Shown here: piece by piece, positions 54,270 through 63,104 of the stretch | Layout of the letters: every line of letters starts with the position of its first letter | How positions within the stretch are numbered: position 1 is the first letter of the stretch | DNA from: Sorex araneus | Taxonomy: Eukaryota > Chordata > Mammalia > Eulipotyphla > Soricidae | Reading direction: 5' to 3' | Length of the DNA: 64,000 bases | NCBI RefSeq assembly: GCF_027595985.1 | Contig: NC_073313.1 | Location: forward strand, 112,607,552 to 112,671,551 | Notes under the pieces: generated by a model | The model's input: only the letters and a program-made list of their open reading frames with translations | Told to the model about the DNA's origin: nothing | The model's database searches: none | Position numbers and translations under genes: made by a program

Positions 54270-54425
54270 CATAGGTCTAGAAAGATATTTCAGGTGTTGC
54301 AAGCTTTCAACCCTGTTTCATCCACAATACTCCATGTGGTCAGTTCTCTGAGAACCTCCAGGAGTAATCTTTGAGCACAGATTCAGGAGAAAGTTCTGAA
54401 CATGGCTGGGTGTGGCCCTCACAGA
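54270..54425 (+). mobile_element. Old SOR-type SINE
   Basis: Diverged sense SOR: 'TCCATGTGGTCAGTTCTCTGAGAACCTCCAGGAGTAATC' and 'GGCTGGGTGTGGCCC'. It lies directly upstream of another SOR. Confidence 0.72.
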
Positions 54426-54447
54426 AATTTTTATCAACATGAAAACC

Positions 54448-54622
54448 ACAGGGGCCAAGTGATAGCACAGTGAGTGATTATATGTCTTGCACACAGCTGA
54501 CCTAAATTCAATCTTCAGAATCCCATATGGTTCCCCAAATACCACCAGGAGTACTTACTGAGCAGAGAGTCAGGAGTATCCCCTGAGAACTGCCAGGTGT
54601 AGTCAACTCACCTCCCAAAAAA
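54448..54622 (+). mobile_element. Old SOR-type SINE
   Basis: 'GGGGCCAAGTGATAGCACAGTGAGTG' head, then 'CCATATGGTTCCCCAAATACCACCAGGAGTA' and 'CTGCCAGGTGTAG'; moderately diverged. Confidence 0.82.
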
Positions 54623-55192
54623 TCATAAACATAAAGCTACCTGTGCAAGTATCACTAAGGAAATATTTAAAAAGAGAAAACATACCCACATTAAAGCAAC
54701 AAGAAACAAAAAAGCAAAACATAATTCATAGGGGAGGCATATTAACAGTAGGGTCTCATAATGATCTTGATATTTAAACTTACAAGTGCTTTAAATTTGA
54801 AAGTTAATATAATCTTAAAACCACTATATATGAATGACCTAGTAACCTTAGAATAAAAATACAAGACACAAACATACAAGGCATTATGGAGTAAAGGAAG
54901 TCTTTTTAATAAATTGTATTGGAGTAACCATAAAAGAAAGGATAAAATCACACCATTAAAATTATTTAAATATTTTAATGTTTAAATCAAGTTTTAAAAC
55001 ATGAATAAAATGTATAAATGAGATAGACTTCACTGAAACATGCAGGTATCTGACAATAAAAACAAGGGAAAGAAAAGCGGTAATAAACAAATTGGGCTGC
55101 AGCAAACTAAAATGCACTGAACAATAAAATAAATTGTTGTTAAAATGAAAATACAGCCTTCTGAATGGGAGACTATATTTGCACATTATAAT
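54623..55192 (+). mobile_element. Old L1 ORF2 fragment
   Basis: 'AAGGAAGTCTTTTTAATAAATTGTATTGG' (SLFNKWCW region, cf. 12488-12515) and 'GATAGACTTCACTGAAACATGC'; frameless. Confidence 0.6.
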
Positions 55193-55205
55193 TCAGAAAT
55201 TCTTC

Positions 55206-55206
<1 letters not shown>
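55193..55206 (+). repeat. TSD of 672-bp RTE-derived element, left
   Basis: TCAGAAATTCTTCT, repeated exactly at 55879-55892. Confidence 0.88.

Positions 55207-55252
<46 letters not shown>
55207..55252 (-). repeat. (GAT)n tail microsatellite
   Basis: About 16 CAT/ATG units on the plus strand (GAT on the minus strand), forming the 3' tail of the RTE-derived element. Confidence 0.93.
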
Positions 55253-55254
<2 letters not shown>

Positions 55255-55878
55255 TTGATTGTCGAAGTTCTCGAGCGGTCTCAGTAACGTCTCCATTCAT
55301 CCTAGCCCTGAGATTTTAGAAGTCTCTCTTTACTCATCCTTTCAAATGGTGCCACATTGGAGGTTCACTCAGGGTCAGGGTAATGAGACCCATCATTGTT
55401 ACTGGTTTTGGCATAAGAATATACCATTGGGAGTTTGCGAGGCTCTCCCATGTGAGCAGGAAACTCTCGGTAGCTTGCCAGGTTCTCCCAGAGGAAAAAC
55501 TAGAATATCAGATGTCACGTAGCTGCGCACTTCCAGATTGGTTTTATAGTCTCTGGATGTTGACCATTGGTGGGATTAAATGGCGCTGGGGGCAATCCCT
55601 GGGTGTGACTGCCTAGCTACTGGAAAATGGGAAATCTGGGTGGAAGAGGCCCAGTCCCGATCCGAGCAGCCTTGGAGGTCTCAGACTCGGGTCCCACACA
55701 CTAGGGTTCCTCTGCTGGTTGCTTCATGCGCGAGGCTCCTCTGAATGTGTGGAGAGGGGCTTTGGGCATGGCTGTGGCTAGGCTCTGGAGGTGTTCTGCT
55801 CGGGGCTGGGCGGGAAGCTGGAGCCTACCCCCTCCAAGGGACCCTGGGGAAGACAGCCAACGTGGGGGCAAGAGACTC
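55207..55878 (-). mobile_element. 672-bp RTE-derived non-autonomous element, (GAT)n tail
   Basis: Read on the minus strand from 55878: a ~370-bp GC-rich head, containing a TATA-like GACTATAAAAC near 55550, then the RTE-5'-like block (55300-55510: 'GGCAAGCTACCGAGAG', 'TTATGCCAAAACCAGTAAC', 'GAGTAAAGAGAGACTTCTAAAATCTCAGGGCTAGG'), then directly the RTE 3' terminus ('AATGGAGACGTTACTGAGACC...TCGA') and (GAT)n, about 16 units (55207-55252). A perfect 14-bp TSD shows it is a unit. In the LINE (59440 onward) the 'CAGGG' block is followed by the endonuclease ORF instead, so the element is an internally deleted RTE. Confidence 0.85.
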
Positions 55879-55892
55879 TCAGAAATTCTTCT
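55879..55892 (+). repeat. TSD of 672-bp RTE-derived element, right
   Basis: Identical to 55193-55206. Confidence 0.88.
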
Positions 55893-56523
55893 AATGTCAA
55901 TAAATCATAAATAAATAATCAATACAAAATCAACATCACAAGTGGGTATAACACTGCATAGGCCAAAGAAAACATGCAGATTGCTGACATACACATGAAA
56001 CAGTGCTCAGTGTCTGACATTTGTAAAGAAATAAAATTTGCATGGTATCACAAAATACCTCAGAAAGCCAACATGATACTGAGAACAAAAAGAAGCTGGG
56101 GACATTAGATTCCCTGACTTCACACTATGCTATAAAGCTGTAGTAATCAAAACAATGCAATACTAATAAACTTTCCAAGCAAATGAAAGAGCATAAAGAT
56201 CCCACAAATAGATACTGAGATATATGAGCAGTTATTTTACAACTAAAGGCTATGCATAAAAACACTGTGCTGGAAAAACTCATTAGCCACATGCACAAGT
56301 AGGAGAGAAAGAAATCGAGCTCTTATCTCACACCATACACACACAAAATCTAAGTGAAGTATGAATATTAATGGTAGACAAAAGTCTACTGAAATATTGA
56401 AGAAAACATTAGCATAAACTTCCACATTGGGTTCAGTGGTGTATTTAATTATATGATTTCATTGACAAAACAAAAGCAAAAATGAAAATTTTTACTGCAT
56501 CAAACTAAAATATTTCTTCAAAA
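55893..56523 (+). pseudogene. Old L1 ORF2 fragment, left of RTE insertion
   Basis: Sense ORF2: 'ACACTATGCTATAAAGCTGTAGTAATCAAAACAATGC' ([11 protein letters not shown] region), and 'TTTACTGCATCAAACTAAAATATTTCTTC' (KLKSF region) just before the RTE. It continues without loss at 60650. Confidence 0.75.
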
Positions 56524-56536
56524 CCAAAGTTACTAT
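56524..56536 (+). repeat. TSD of RTE copy C/D, left (13 bp)
   Basis: CCAAAGTTACTAT, repeated exactly at 60637-60649. Confidence 0.92.
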
Positions 56537-56810
56537 CACTTGGCACTTGTCATTCAGTTGCTTTTTGATTTGATTGAGTGCGCTCCAGTAATGTATCCAT
56601 TCATCCCTGTCATGTAATAGTGTAGCACAGTGGCATCTGCTCGCTCCAGGAACACGAAAAGCCTCAAAGACCTCAGGGTCTTGATGAAGAAGTCCAGCCA
56701 TCACCAAGGTGGGTGGCCAGGAGTTCTTTTGACATCCTGTGGCATCCAGTCAGTAACAGATCTAGTCCAGCAATCGTCTCCAAATCTCAATACATGTCCG
56801 GACCATCTGA

Positions 56811-56984
56811 TTTTTTTTTGGCTTTTTGGGTCACACCCAGCGATGCTCAGGGGTTACTCCTGGCTTTGCACTCAGGAATTACTCCTGGCAGTGCTTGGGG
56901 GACCATATGGGATGCCGGGGATCGAACCCGGGTCGGCCACATGCAAGGCAAATGCCCTCCCCGCTGTGCTATCGCTCCAGCCCC
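56811..56984 (-). mobile_element. SOR-type SINE nested in RTE
   Basis: Near-consensus reverse-complement SOR, T10 at left and 'GTGCTATCGCTCCAGCCCC' at right. Flanks 'GGACCATCTGA' (about 56800-56810) and 'GGACAATCTGA' (about 56987-56997) form an 11-bp TSD with one change. RTE sequence continues across. Confidence 0.92.
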
Positions 56985-56999
56985 ATGGACAATCTGATT

Positions 57000-57779
57000 T
57001 TTGACGCCTTGGTAAACAAGACAGTGTCCCTGATTCTCAATCAACGCAGAGGTCAGAACTTCGGATACCATCTCTCACTTGAGTGAAACGTGATACTCCA
57101 AGCATAGCTCTTTCCATTCCTCTTTGAGATGCCCAAATAGCATTCTCATCCTGTTTTCGGAGGGCCCAGGTCTCCGAGGCATATGTTAGTGCAGGAAAAA
57201 TGGTGGAGACGAAAAGATGTGCCCGGAGCCAGAGGTTCTTCATCCTCTTAACCACTTTTTTGAAGCCCTTGAAGGCGTTCCACGCCAATATCTTCCTCCT
57301 GTGCAGCTCTGGCACCAAGTTGTTCTTCATGTTGAGTTCTCAACCTAGGTACACATAACTGCTGCGTTCAGAGATGTTCTTTTCGTTAAAAGCAAATGGA
57401 ACACCAAAAACTAGTCTTTTTCTCATGAACATTGTCTTCGTGAGATTCACCTGCAGTCCGACCTTTCCACATTCACGGTCAAAGCCAGCCAGCATTTGTG
57501 CCACTTGGCTAATGTTTGGTGTAATTAGAATGATGTCATCAGTGAAGCGGAGGTGGTGTAGTTGCCGACTGTCTATCTTCACTCCCATTGCTTCCCATTC
57601 CAGTCATCGCATGATGTTCTCGAGGGTGGCACATAAGAATTTCGGTGAAATGGTATCACCCTGCTGAACCCCTCCCCTCTCTCCATGTCAATGATCACTT
57701 CCTTGTAGAATGGTGAGATCCTGGTGGTGAATCCATAATATAGCTCACGGAAGATCCTGATGTACTGAGTTTGAGCACC
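57000..57779 (-). pseudogene. RTE RT and post-RT region of copy C
   Basis: Minus-strand frames: 57340-57588 (GVKIDSRQLHHLRFTDDIILITPNISQVAQMLAGFDRECGKVGLQVN...TKTMF) and 57037-57330 (NLVPELHRRKILAWNAFKGFKKVVKRMKNLWLRAHLF...ETWALRKQDENAI). The YADD/FADD box is FTDD, as in copy B, so this may be a subfamily trait rather than decay. Frames are broken by several indels. Confidence 0.87.
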
Positions 57780-58292
57780 TGTTGAGGTCTCAGCAGCCAG
57801 CCTGAGATCCTGGCCAAATCCCCTGCCCCTAGAAACAGGAGCAGGTTCTATTCACGGGGACCCAGGGCCCTGTGCCAGCACTCCACCCAGAAAGGCGCTC
57901 TGGTTGAGGAGATAACGGGGTGAGGGACCTGACAGTCATCACTTGCCTGAGCTAACACACCGGGCCTTGAGAGCGGGAAATATAAATCATTAGCTAGCAT
58001 CTGTAATGAACTCAACGACACGATAACCAGTTGTGTGCTATATGCATGTAAACTGCTTTGAAGTCCATGTATAAATATCCTGTGTGAGAGCTAATAAAAT
58101 GAGTGCTGCTTGACCTCTAGCTCTCCCGCCTCTACCTAGTTCTTTCTCGTGGTGGAGGTGGGGTGTCCGTGGTACGCAGAGAAGCTGGGCAGAGGCTCTC
58201 CCTCTTCCACTCCCTCTCCCATAAGGAGTAAGTCGGGTGGCTTGGGGAATCATACCCCAGTTTGCCAGGGTCGACTGACCAGGATCCTGACA
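57780..58292 (+). mobile_element. Solo LTR, 513 bp, nested in RTE
   Basis: Starts TG (57780) and ends CA (58292). RTE sequence on the two sides joins across it. Flanking AGCACC (57774-57779) and AATGCC (58293-58298) agree at four of six positions, fitting a 6-bp TSD. A TATA-like TATAAATA lies at 58070-58077 and a poly(A) signal AATAAA at 58093-58098, an order and spacing found in class II ERV LTRs. Unrelated in sequence to the 1.2-kb LTR family. No internal viral sequence. Confidence 0.82.
58070..58098 (+). promoter_or_regulatory. TATA-like box and AATAAA in LTR
   Basis: TATAAATA at 58070-58077 and AATAAA at 58093-58098 in the same orientation suggest a short U3/R boundary region here. Confidence 0.6.
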
Positions 58293-58298
58293 AATGCC

Positions 58299-58956
58299 CT
58301 GTTTGGCTAGGACTTCGATGACCACTTCAGTCTCAACAGAATCAAAGACCTTCTTTAAATCAGTCAACATTAGACAGAGAGGCATCTTGAACTTTCGGAA
58401 AACTCTATGAGCTTGGTCACCATGTGGATATGGTCGATCATGATGAGTCCTTTCTGGAACCCAGCTTGCTCTCATGGTTATCCTTTGTCTAGAGTTCTGC
58501 CAATCCCACTCAGGCTGACTCAAGTGAACAACTTGTAGATGACGGACAACAGGTAGATTAGGTGATAGTTGCCAATATTGTGGATGTCTCCCTTCTTGTA
58601 CAACAGAACAGTTCTGCTGGTTTTCCATTGGGACAAAACCTTGCATTCAGACAGGTAACATGTGAAGATCCAAGCCAATGTATTGATGAGTACTGGTGAG
58701 AGATTCTTCAGGTGTTCGGGTTGGACCTTGTCTGAAGCAGGTACTGTATGCTTCTTTACTGACAAAATGGCGTGTCAGATTTCGGAAGGGAAAACGCCGG
58801 AACAACATATTGGCAGGTGGATGTGGCTATCAAAGAGATCTGAGTAGAAGTTGTGGATAACCTTTTCCATTGCCCTTCTGGAAGATGTGATAGATCCATC
58901 AAGACTTCAGAGGACAGTCATCTTGGTCTTGTAGTTGGTGAAGGACAGGTGAACCC
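58299..58956 (-). pseudogene. RTE RT N-terminal region of copy C
   Basis: Minus-strand frames include VRPEHLKNLSPVLINTLAWIFTCYLSECKVLSQWKTSRTVLLYKKGDIHNIGNYHLI (58520-58765) and FKMPLCLMLTDLKKVFDSVETEVVIEVLAKQGI (near 58290-58400), where the motif A Asp is retained (TDLKKVFDS). The region ends at the inversion point 58956/58957. Confidence 0.87.
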
Positions 58957-59450
58957 CTCAATGTTTCAGTGCCTCATCGTGGCAAGGGTGTGTTAATGGT
59001 GTCACCAGTGAAGAGTGAACCAACGGGTGCTGCCCAGAGATGTAGGCAGGTGCAGGGCTGGACTCCTTGCATCAACTGTATCAATTAGGCCTGTAGGTTC
59101 TGTACATTAGCAGCACGTCCATGAAAAAGGTTTGTGGCATGTTTCTCAGTGTGCAGATCGTTACAACAAGCCAGTTGAATAAAAGCTTGCATTACGTATA
59201 CTGGGAGCACCTCTAAGAGTGATTAGAGACTGCCCCCAAAACCTCCATCCCTCTTGGAGAGCCTGGCAAGCTACAGAGGCTATCTCACCACACGGTAGAG
59301 CCTGGCATGCTACCTGTGGCATATTCAATATGCCAAAAACAGTAACCAAAACAGGCCTCATTCCCCTGATCTTGGAAGAGTCCCCAATACTGCAGCATTG
59401 AGAAGAATGAGCAAGGAGAGGCTACTAAAATCTCAGGGATAAACTAGGCT
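58957..59450 (+). other. RTE LINE 5' region (copy D)
   Basis: Non-coding 5' part of the inverted LINE half. From about 59240 it carries the block copied by all RTE-derived elements ('GGAGAGCCTGGCAAGCTACAGAGGC', 'GGCATATTCAATATGCCAAAAACAGTAAC', 'GAGCAAGGAGAGGCTACTAAAATCTCAGGG'). The 58957-59235 stretch has no counterpart in the short elements. A palindromic CATATTCAATATG core lies at about 59319. Confidence 0.75.
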
Positions 59451-60636
59451 GCCAAAATGAAGGACTAAAATGACTATCTGCACTTTCATCGCATGCATGC
59501 TGGCATCAGAAGCATCCATCAAGGACCTGATGGTGCAAGCTCAGAAGATCAAGTATGATGTCATTGGATAGACCGAGATGAGAAGGGATAAATCACATCA
59601 TGCTGTTTTTAACACTGGAGAAAAACTGTTCCTCAGAATATGCCAGAGTAGAGGTGTCAGTGGTGTCAGTGTCCTGTTCAACATGAACTTCGTCATGAGC
59701 ATTGATTCATTTGAATACCTAACAACCTGAATTGGATGCTTATATTTGAATAGATGTGGCTCATTGCCAGCAGTTCCTATCTTCATCGTCTATGCACCAA
59801 CATCCAATTATGATGAAGAAGAAATTGAGGAATTCTACATAGGGCTGGAAAGTTCTATAAAGAAGACCACATCTTCTATAAGGTCATTGCCGGTGATTTT
59901 GACACCAAGATAGGACCGAGAAGATCGCCCGAAGAAATACACATTGGGACCCACAGCCTAGAATGGAATGAACAGGGTGAGAGACTGAGTTCATCATGTT
60001 GACCAAGACCACCCATGGTAACTCACGGTTCCAGAAGGTCGAATCTAAACTTTGGACATGGGAGTCTCCCGGTGGACAGTTCCATAATGAAATTGACCAC
60101 ATCATGTTCAATTGATGGTTTTGCCTGGCCGAAGTCACTGTTGTCCCAAAATTCCAAAGGAATTCAGACCACGGTCTCCTTCGTGCGAAATTCTACACCA
60201 AGGAGTGGGGAGAAAAGGCTGCAAAGTTTAAGAAGAGAACTCCCAGAACGACCACCAACTGGGAGCTCTTTGGTACTATTGTGGCAATATGGGAAGATGC
60301 CATCGTTGACAACATTGACAAAGAATATGATCGACTGGTTTAGCATCTCCATGATTGTGTGAGGAATGCCGAGAGAGAGAAAGCCACAAAAAGATGCCTG
60401 TCTTGCTTTGAAAACCCTCGAGCTCATTCGCCAACGTGCTTTGACTCCACCTTCAGGCAATCATTAGCTAACATCAGAGCTCGCAAATCTGTGCAGAGAA
60501 GCAATAAAGGAAGACGTCAAAGATAGAAGAGCAGGGGAGGGGAAGGGGTAAAAAAAAAAAAAAAAAAGAAGAGCAGCAGTGTTGGCCGATGCTGCTGAAG
60601 CTGGGAAAAGTATTCACAATACCTGCCTCTCCTTCG
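59451..60636 (+). pseudogene. RTE endonuclease domain and linker (copy D)
   Basis: Apurinic-endonuclease-like region in broken frames: ICTFIACMLASEASIKDLMVQAQKIKYDVI (start), then IVYAPTSNYDEEEIEEFY (about 59795-59850), VIAGDFDTKIG (about 59885-59915, equivalent to the GDFN motif with N changed to D), and FRNSRWS/IDHIMFN-type segments near 60090-60115. Stops and frameshifts are frequent. It ends at the TSD at 60637, the internal priming point of twin priming. Confidence 0.82.
60535..60566 (+). mobile_element. 32-bp G-rich/poly(A) micro-insertion with TSD
   Basis: AGAAGAGCAG at 60525-60534 and 60567-60576 flanks 'GGGAGGGGAAGGGGT' plus A17. The TSD and A tail mark a target-primed event that copied almost nothing but the tail. 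The source RNA cannot be identified from 15 nt. Confidence 0.75.
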
Positions 60637-60649
60637 CCAAAGTTACTAT
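60637..60649 (+). repeat. TSD of RTE copy C/D, right (13 bp)
   Basis: Identical to 56524-56536. Confidence 0.92.
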
Positions 60650-61625
60650 GGATAAAAAACCCTGTTGAATGAGAAGAAATATTTACCCACCAAACATATA
60701 TTAACATATTTATGTTTGACATATGTGTTAAACGTATATAACTCATATATATTATATGACATCACAAAATTGTCAGCTACAAAAATATTAATGGGGAGAA
60801 CAGAACAAATACTTCCTGTACAAATGAGAAACTGGCATATGAAAAAGTGCTCAACAGCACTGATTATTAGGGAAATTAAAACGACTCTGAGATGTTACCT
60901 TACTTCAGTAAAAATAGATTGTATAAAAAGCCAGTAGTATCCAGTATTAGCAAGGATGCAATGAAAAAGAACCCCTTAATAATTACGGTTAGTGAGATTA
61001 TAAACTGATTCATCCTCTAATAAAAACAGTAGAGGTGTCTCAAAAATTAAAATTAGGACTTTCAAATTATCCAGTACCATTATTTAGCATATATCTCAAG
61101 AACACACAAAAATAATTCAAAAATATACATAAAAATTTCAAAAACGATATGCAGACCCAAGTTCACTGCAGCACTAGTTACAGTCAGGGAACCGAAAGCA
61201 ACTCAACTGCCAAGTAACTAATGAATAACAAATTCATTTTATTAAAAATTTTCTCATATATATACTATATATACACCATCATAGTGTAAAACTACTCAGC
61301 TATAAGAAAACAAGAATCATTGCATTTTGTCACAGCATGAATTAGAGGTTTTCATACTCAGTGAAATTGGTTAGAGGCACAAAGTCTTGATCTCACACAT
61401 ATTTAATTTATAAAGAAACAAAGAAATAAACAATTACCACTGGAAACAATCTCATTGACTTTGACAGCAGAACTGAAGTCTCTAAATCGGGAGAAGTGAA
61501 GGAACAAACACGGAGAGATCCTTGGAGAGTGCTAGACATATACTAGCACTTTCAGTAGTGGGTGTTATGTTGTGATTTTTCATGCTTAAAACATAAAAAA
61601 ATTACATTATTATAAACAATTTTTC
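60650..61625 (+). pseudogene. Old L1 ORF2 C-terminus and 3' UTR, right of RTE insertion
   Basis: Continues 55893-56523: 'CCCTGTTGAATGAGAAGAAATATTTACC' (TEWERIF region), 'CATATGAAAAAGTGCTCAACAGCACTGATTATTAGGG' ([12 protein letters not shown]), then a 3' UTR with 'GAACTGAAGTCTCTAAATCGGGAGAAGTGAAGG'. Short frame 60665-60937 is part of it. Confidence 0.75.
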
Positions 61626-62078
61626 TTCATTTATAAAATGGAATAAATGCCATTATCACTTATTATAATGCAAATATGAATAAAATCTGCAATGAAATAT
61701 AACCTGGGAGAATGAAATATAAACTGAGAGAATTTCCAAAATACAGGGAACAACCCATTTTAAAGAGTATGTGGGATAAAATGGAATCTTTTTCCACTAT
61801 GGCAGTAATGTCAACTATCTAGTCTCCTTAAAAAACAGTATAGATTTTTCTCAAAACATTAAAGATTCATAGATCGTATGAATCAGGAATTCCTTTCCTT
61901 GGTTATCTGCCAAATAACATAAAAACAGCTATATGAAATGATACACACTCTTACATTCCTTGTAGGCCAATTTACAAAGAAAATCACCTCACAATACTGA
62001 AAGAATATATGTATACAATACCGGATGACAAGATAAGTAAACCTGTTATATAAGTGAAAAAAAGTAAAAGTGCTTTAA
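61626..62078 (+). mobile_element. Old L1 ORF2 C-terminal fragment (second copy)
   Basis: 'GAATCTTTTTCCACTATGGCAG' to 'ATGAATCAGGAATTCCTTTCCTTGG' parallels the Cys-motif-to-DPAIPLLGI region; highly decayed. This repeats ORF2 order already seen upstream, so it is a separate copy. Confidence 0.5.
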
Positions 62079-62225
62079 GGCCCTAGATTTGGCTTAGTGG
62101 AAAGACATTGAATATACTCGTTACTGGGTTCAACCCCTACCATGATAGCATCCCATGAGCTCAACTGGATATACATTTTGTGCCTCAGAGGACCAGTTGT
62201 GCTCCTTCCCCCCCACAATGTGACA
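62079..62225 (+). mobile_element. Very old SOR-like SINE
   Basis: 'TGGGTTCAACCCCTACCATGATAGCATCCCATGAGC' keeps the B box and 'AGCATCCCAT' signature. It is weakly supported beyond that. Confidence 0.5.
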
Positions 62226-62648
62226 AAAACGATTTTTATAAATTCAGGTGGAATTCAATTTAATTATAAAATGAAATATAACCATTTGCGACAACATAAA
62301 TAGAACTCAAAGAGATAATTGGAAGTAAAAGAAATCAGAATAAAAACAAACAGCAGATATTTCGAACTATTTGTAGGATATATAGAGTCAAAGTAAGGAG
62401 TAAACCAAACAAAAGATAAACCTTGAACTCTTACCATAGAACTGAGATTATCAGCTTTTGGAAGTGTCGTTGAAAAAAGTTGAAAAGGTCTTTAAACCTT
62501 AGTGGGGGATAACTGATATTTTTTATATTGGACATTATTTTAGTGCCCTAAATTTGAAGAATTGTGAGACTGCACTTTAAAAATACATATAATCTTGTAA
62601 ACCATAATTAAATTAATAACAATAAAAGTTTTAAATAGTGAAAACAAA
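62226..62648 (+). mobile_element. Old L1 3' UTR
   Basis: 'GACAACATAAATAGAACTCAAAGAG' to 'AATTGTGAGACTGCACTTTAAAAATACATATAATC' resembles an old L1 end; an A-rich end is at 62620-62650. Confidence 0.45.
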
Positions 62649-62735
62649 AATGAATCATGCCAAAAACAGTAACAATAAGTCTCTCAATGAGAGACATTAC
62701 TGGTGCCCGTTCAAACAAAATTGAAGACTTTTCAA
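62649..62735 (+). mobile_element. RTE-derived element, 3' fragment
   Basis: 'CATGCCAAAAACAGTAACAATAAGTCTC' then 'GAGACATTACTGGTGCCCGTTCAAACAAAATTGAAGAC': the core and RTE 3' terminus only. Confidence 0.72.
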
Positions 62736-63104
62736 ACTAGTAATAAATTCTATCAAACATTATATCCTAATTTTATCATTTCAGTATGTAATTATTATTA
62801 AAATAAGAGAAGCCCCTTTTAGTTAAATATAATTTAAAAAATAAATTTGATTAACCATAATAAATGTACTTGTTAATACTCAAATTTTTATTAGACATAT
62901 ATATTATATATATTATTATATATATTATTCTAAATGAAAGTGAGTTTTCTAAAATTTTTAACTGAATTTATAAACTATAAAATTTGAGGAACATTATCTG
63001 ATAAGACTAAGAATAGGATTATACTGTCAGTATGGCTTGGTGAAAATTTACGTAATTTTCATGCATCAGTCCTGGTTCTATCCTTGGCACCAAACACATT
63101 TTTT
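62736..63104. other. AT-rich interval with SINE remnant
   Basis: AT-rich with a (TATATTAT)n-like tract at 62897-62935. About 63025-63100 ('AGTATGGCTTGGTG...CAGTCCTGGTTCTATCCTTGGCACC') looks like an old sense SINE remnant. No gene. Confidence 0.4.

Larger units (their letters stand above)
56537..60636 (-). mobile_element. RTE/BovB-like LINE, near full length, twin-primed (5' half inverted)
   Basis: A single insertion bounded by a perfect 13-bp TSD, inside an old L1 whose sequence continues exactly across the TSD. Left part 56537-58956 is the LINE 3' half on the minus strand (RT, post-RT, 3' terminus at 56537). Right part 58957-60636 is the LINE 5' half on the plus strand (5' region, endonuclease, linker). 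Both halves end at the same LINE position: the left part begins 'TGTCCTTCACCAACTACAAG' (minus strand) and the right part ends 'CTCTCCTTCG' next to the TSD. Removing 175 bp of SINE, 513 bp of LTR and ~40 bp of micro-insert leaves about 3.4 kb, in the RTE size range. Confidence 0.9.

Noticed and set aside
44178-55252. (CAT)n and short direct repeats as a CRISPR-like array
   Set aside because: Simple microsatellite tails of retroelements in a mammalian genome; no spacers.
56630-57086. 94- to 124-codon plus-strand ORFs
   Set aside because: They run across the antisense SOR SINE and RTE; SOR copies in either strand regularly give such frames (also 38706-38939, 50806-51110, 50936-51343).
58038-58646. 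202-codon minus-strand ORF as a possible novel gene
   Set aside because: It is a chance fusion of RTE RT sequence with the antisense of the nested LTR.
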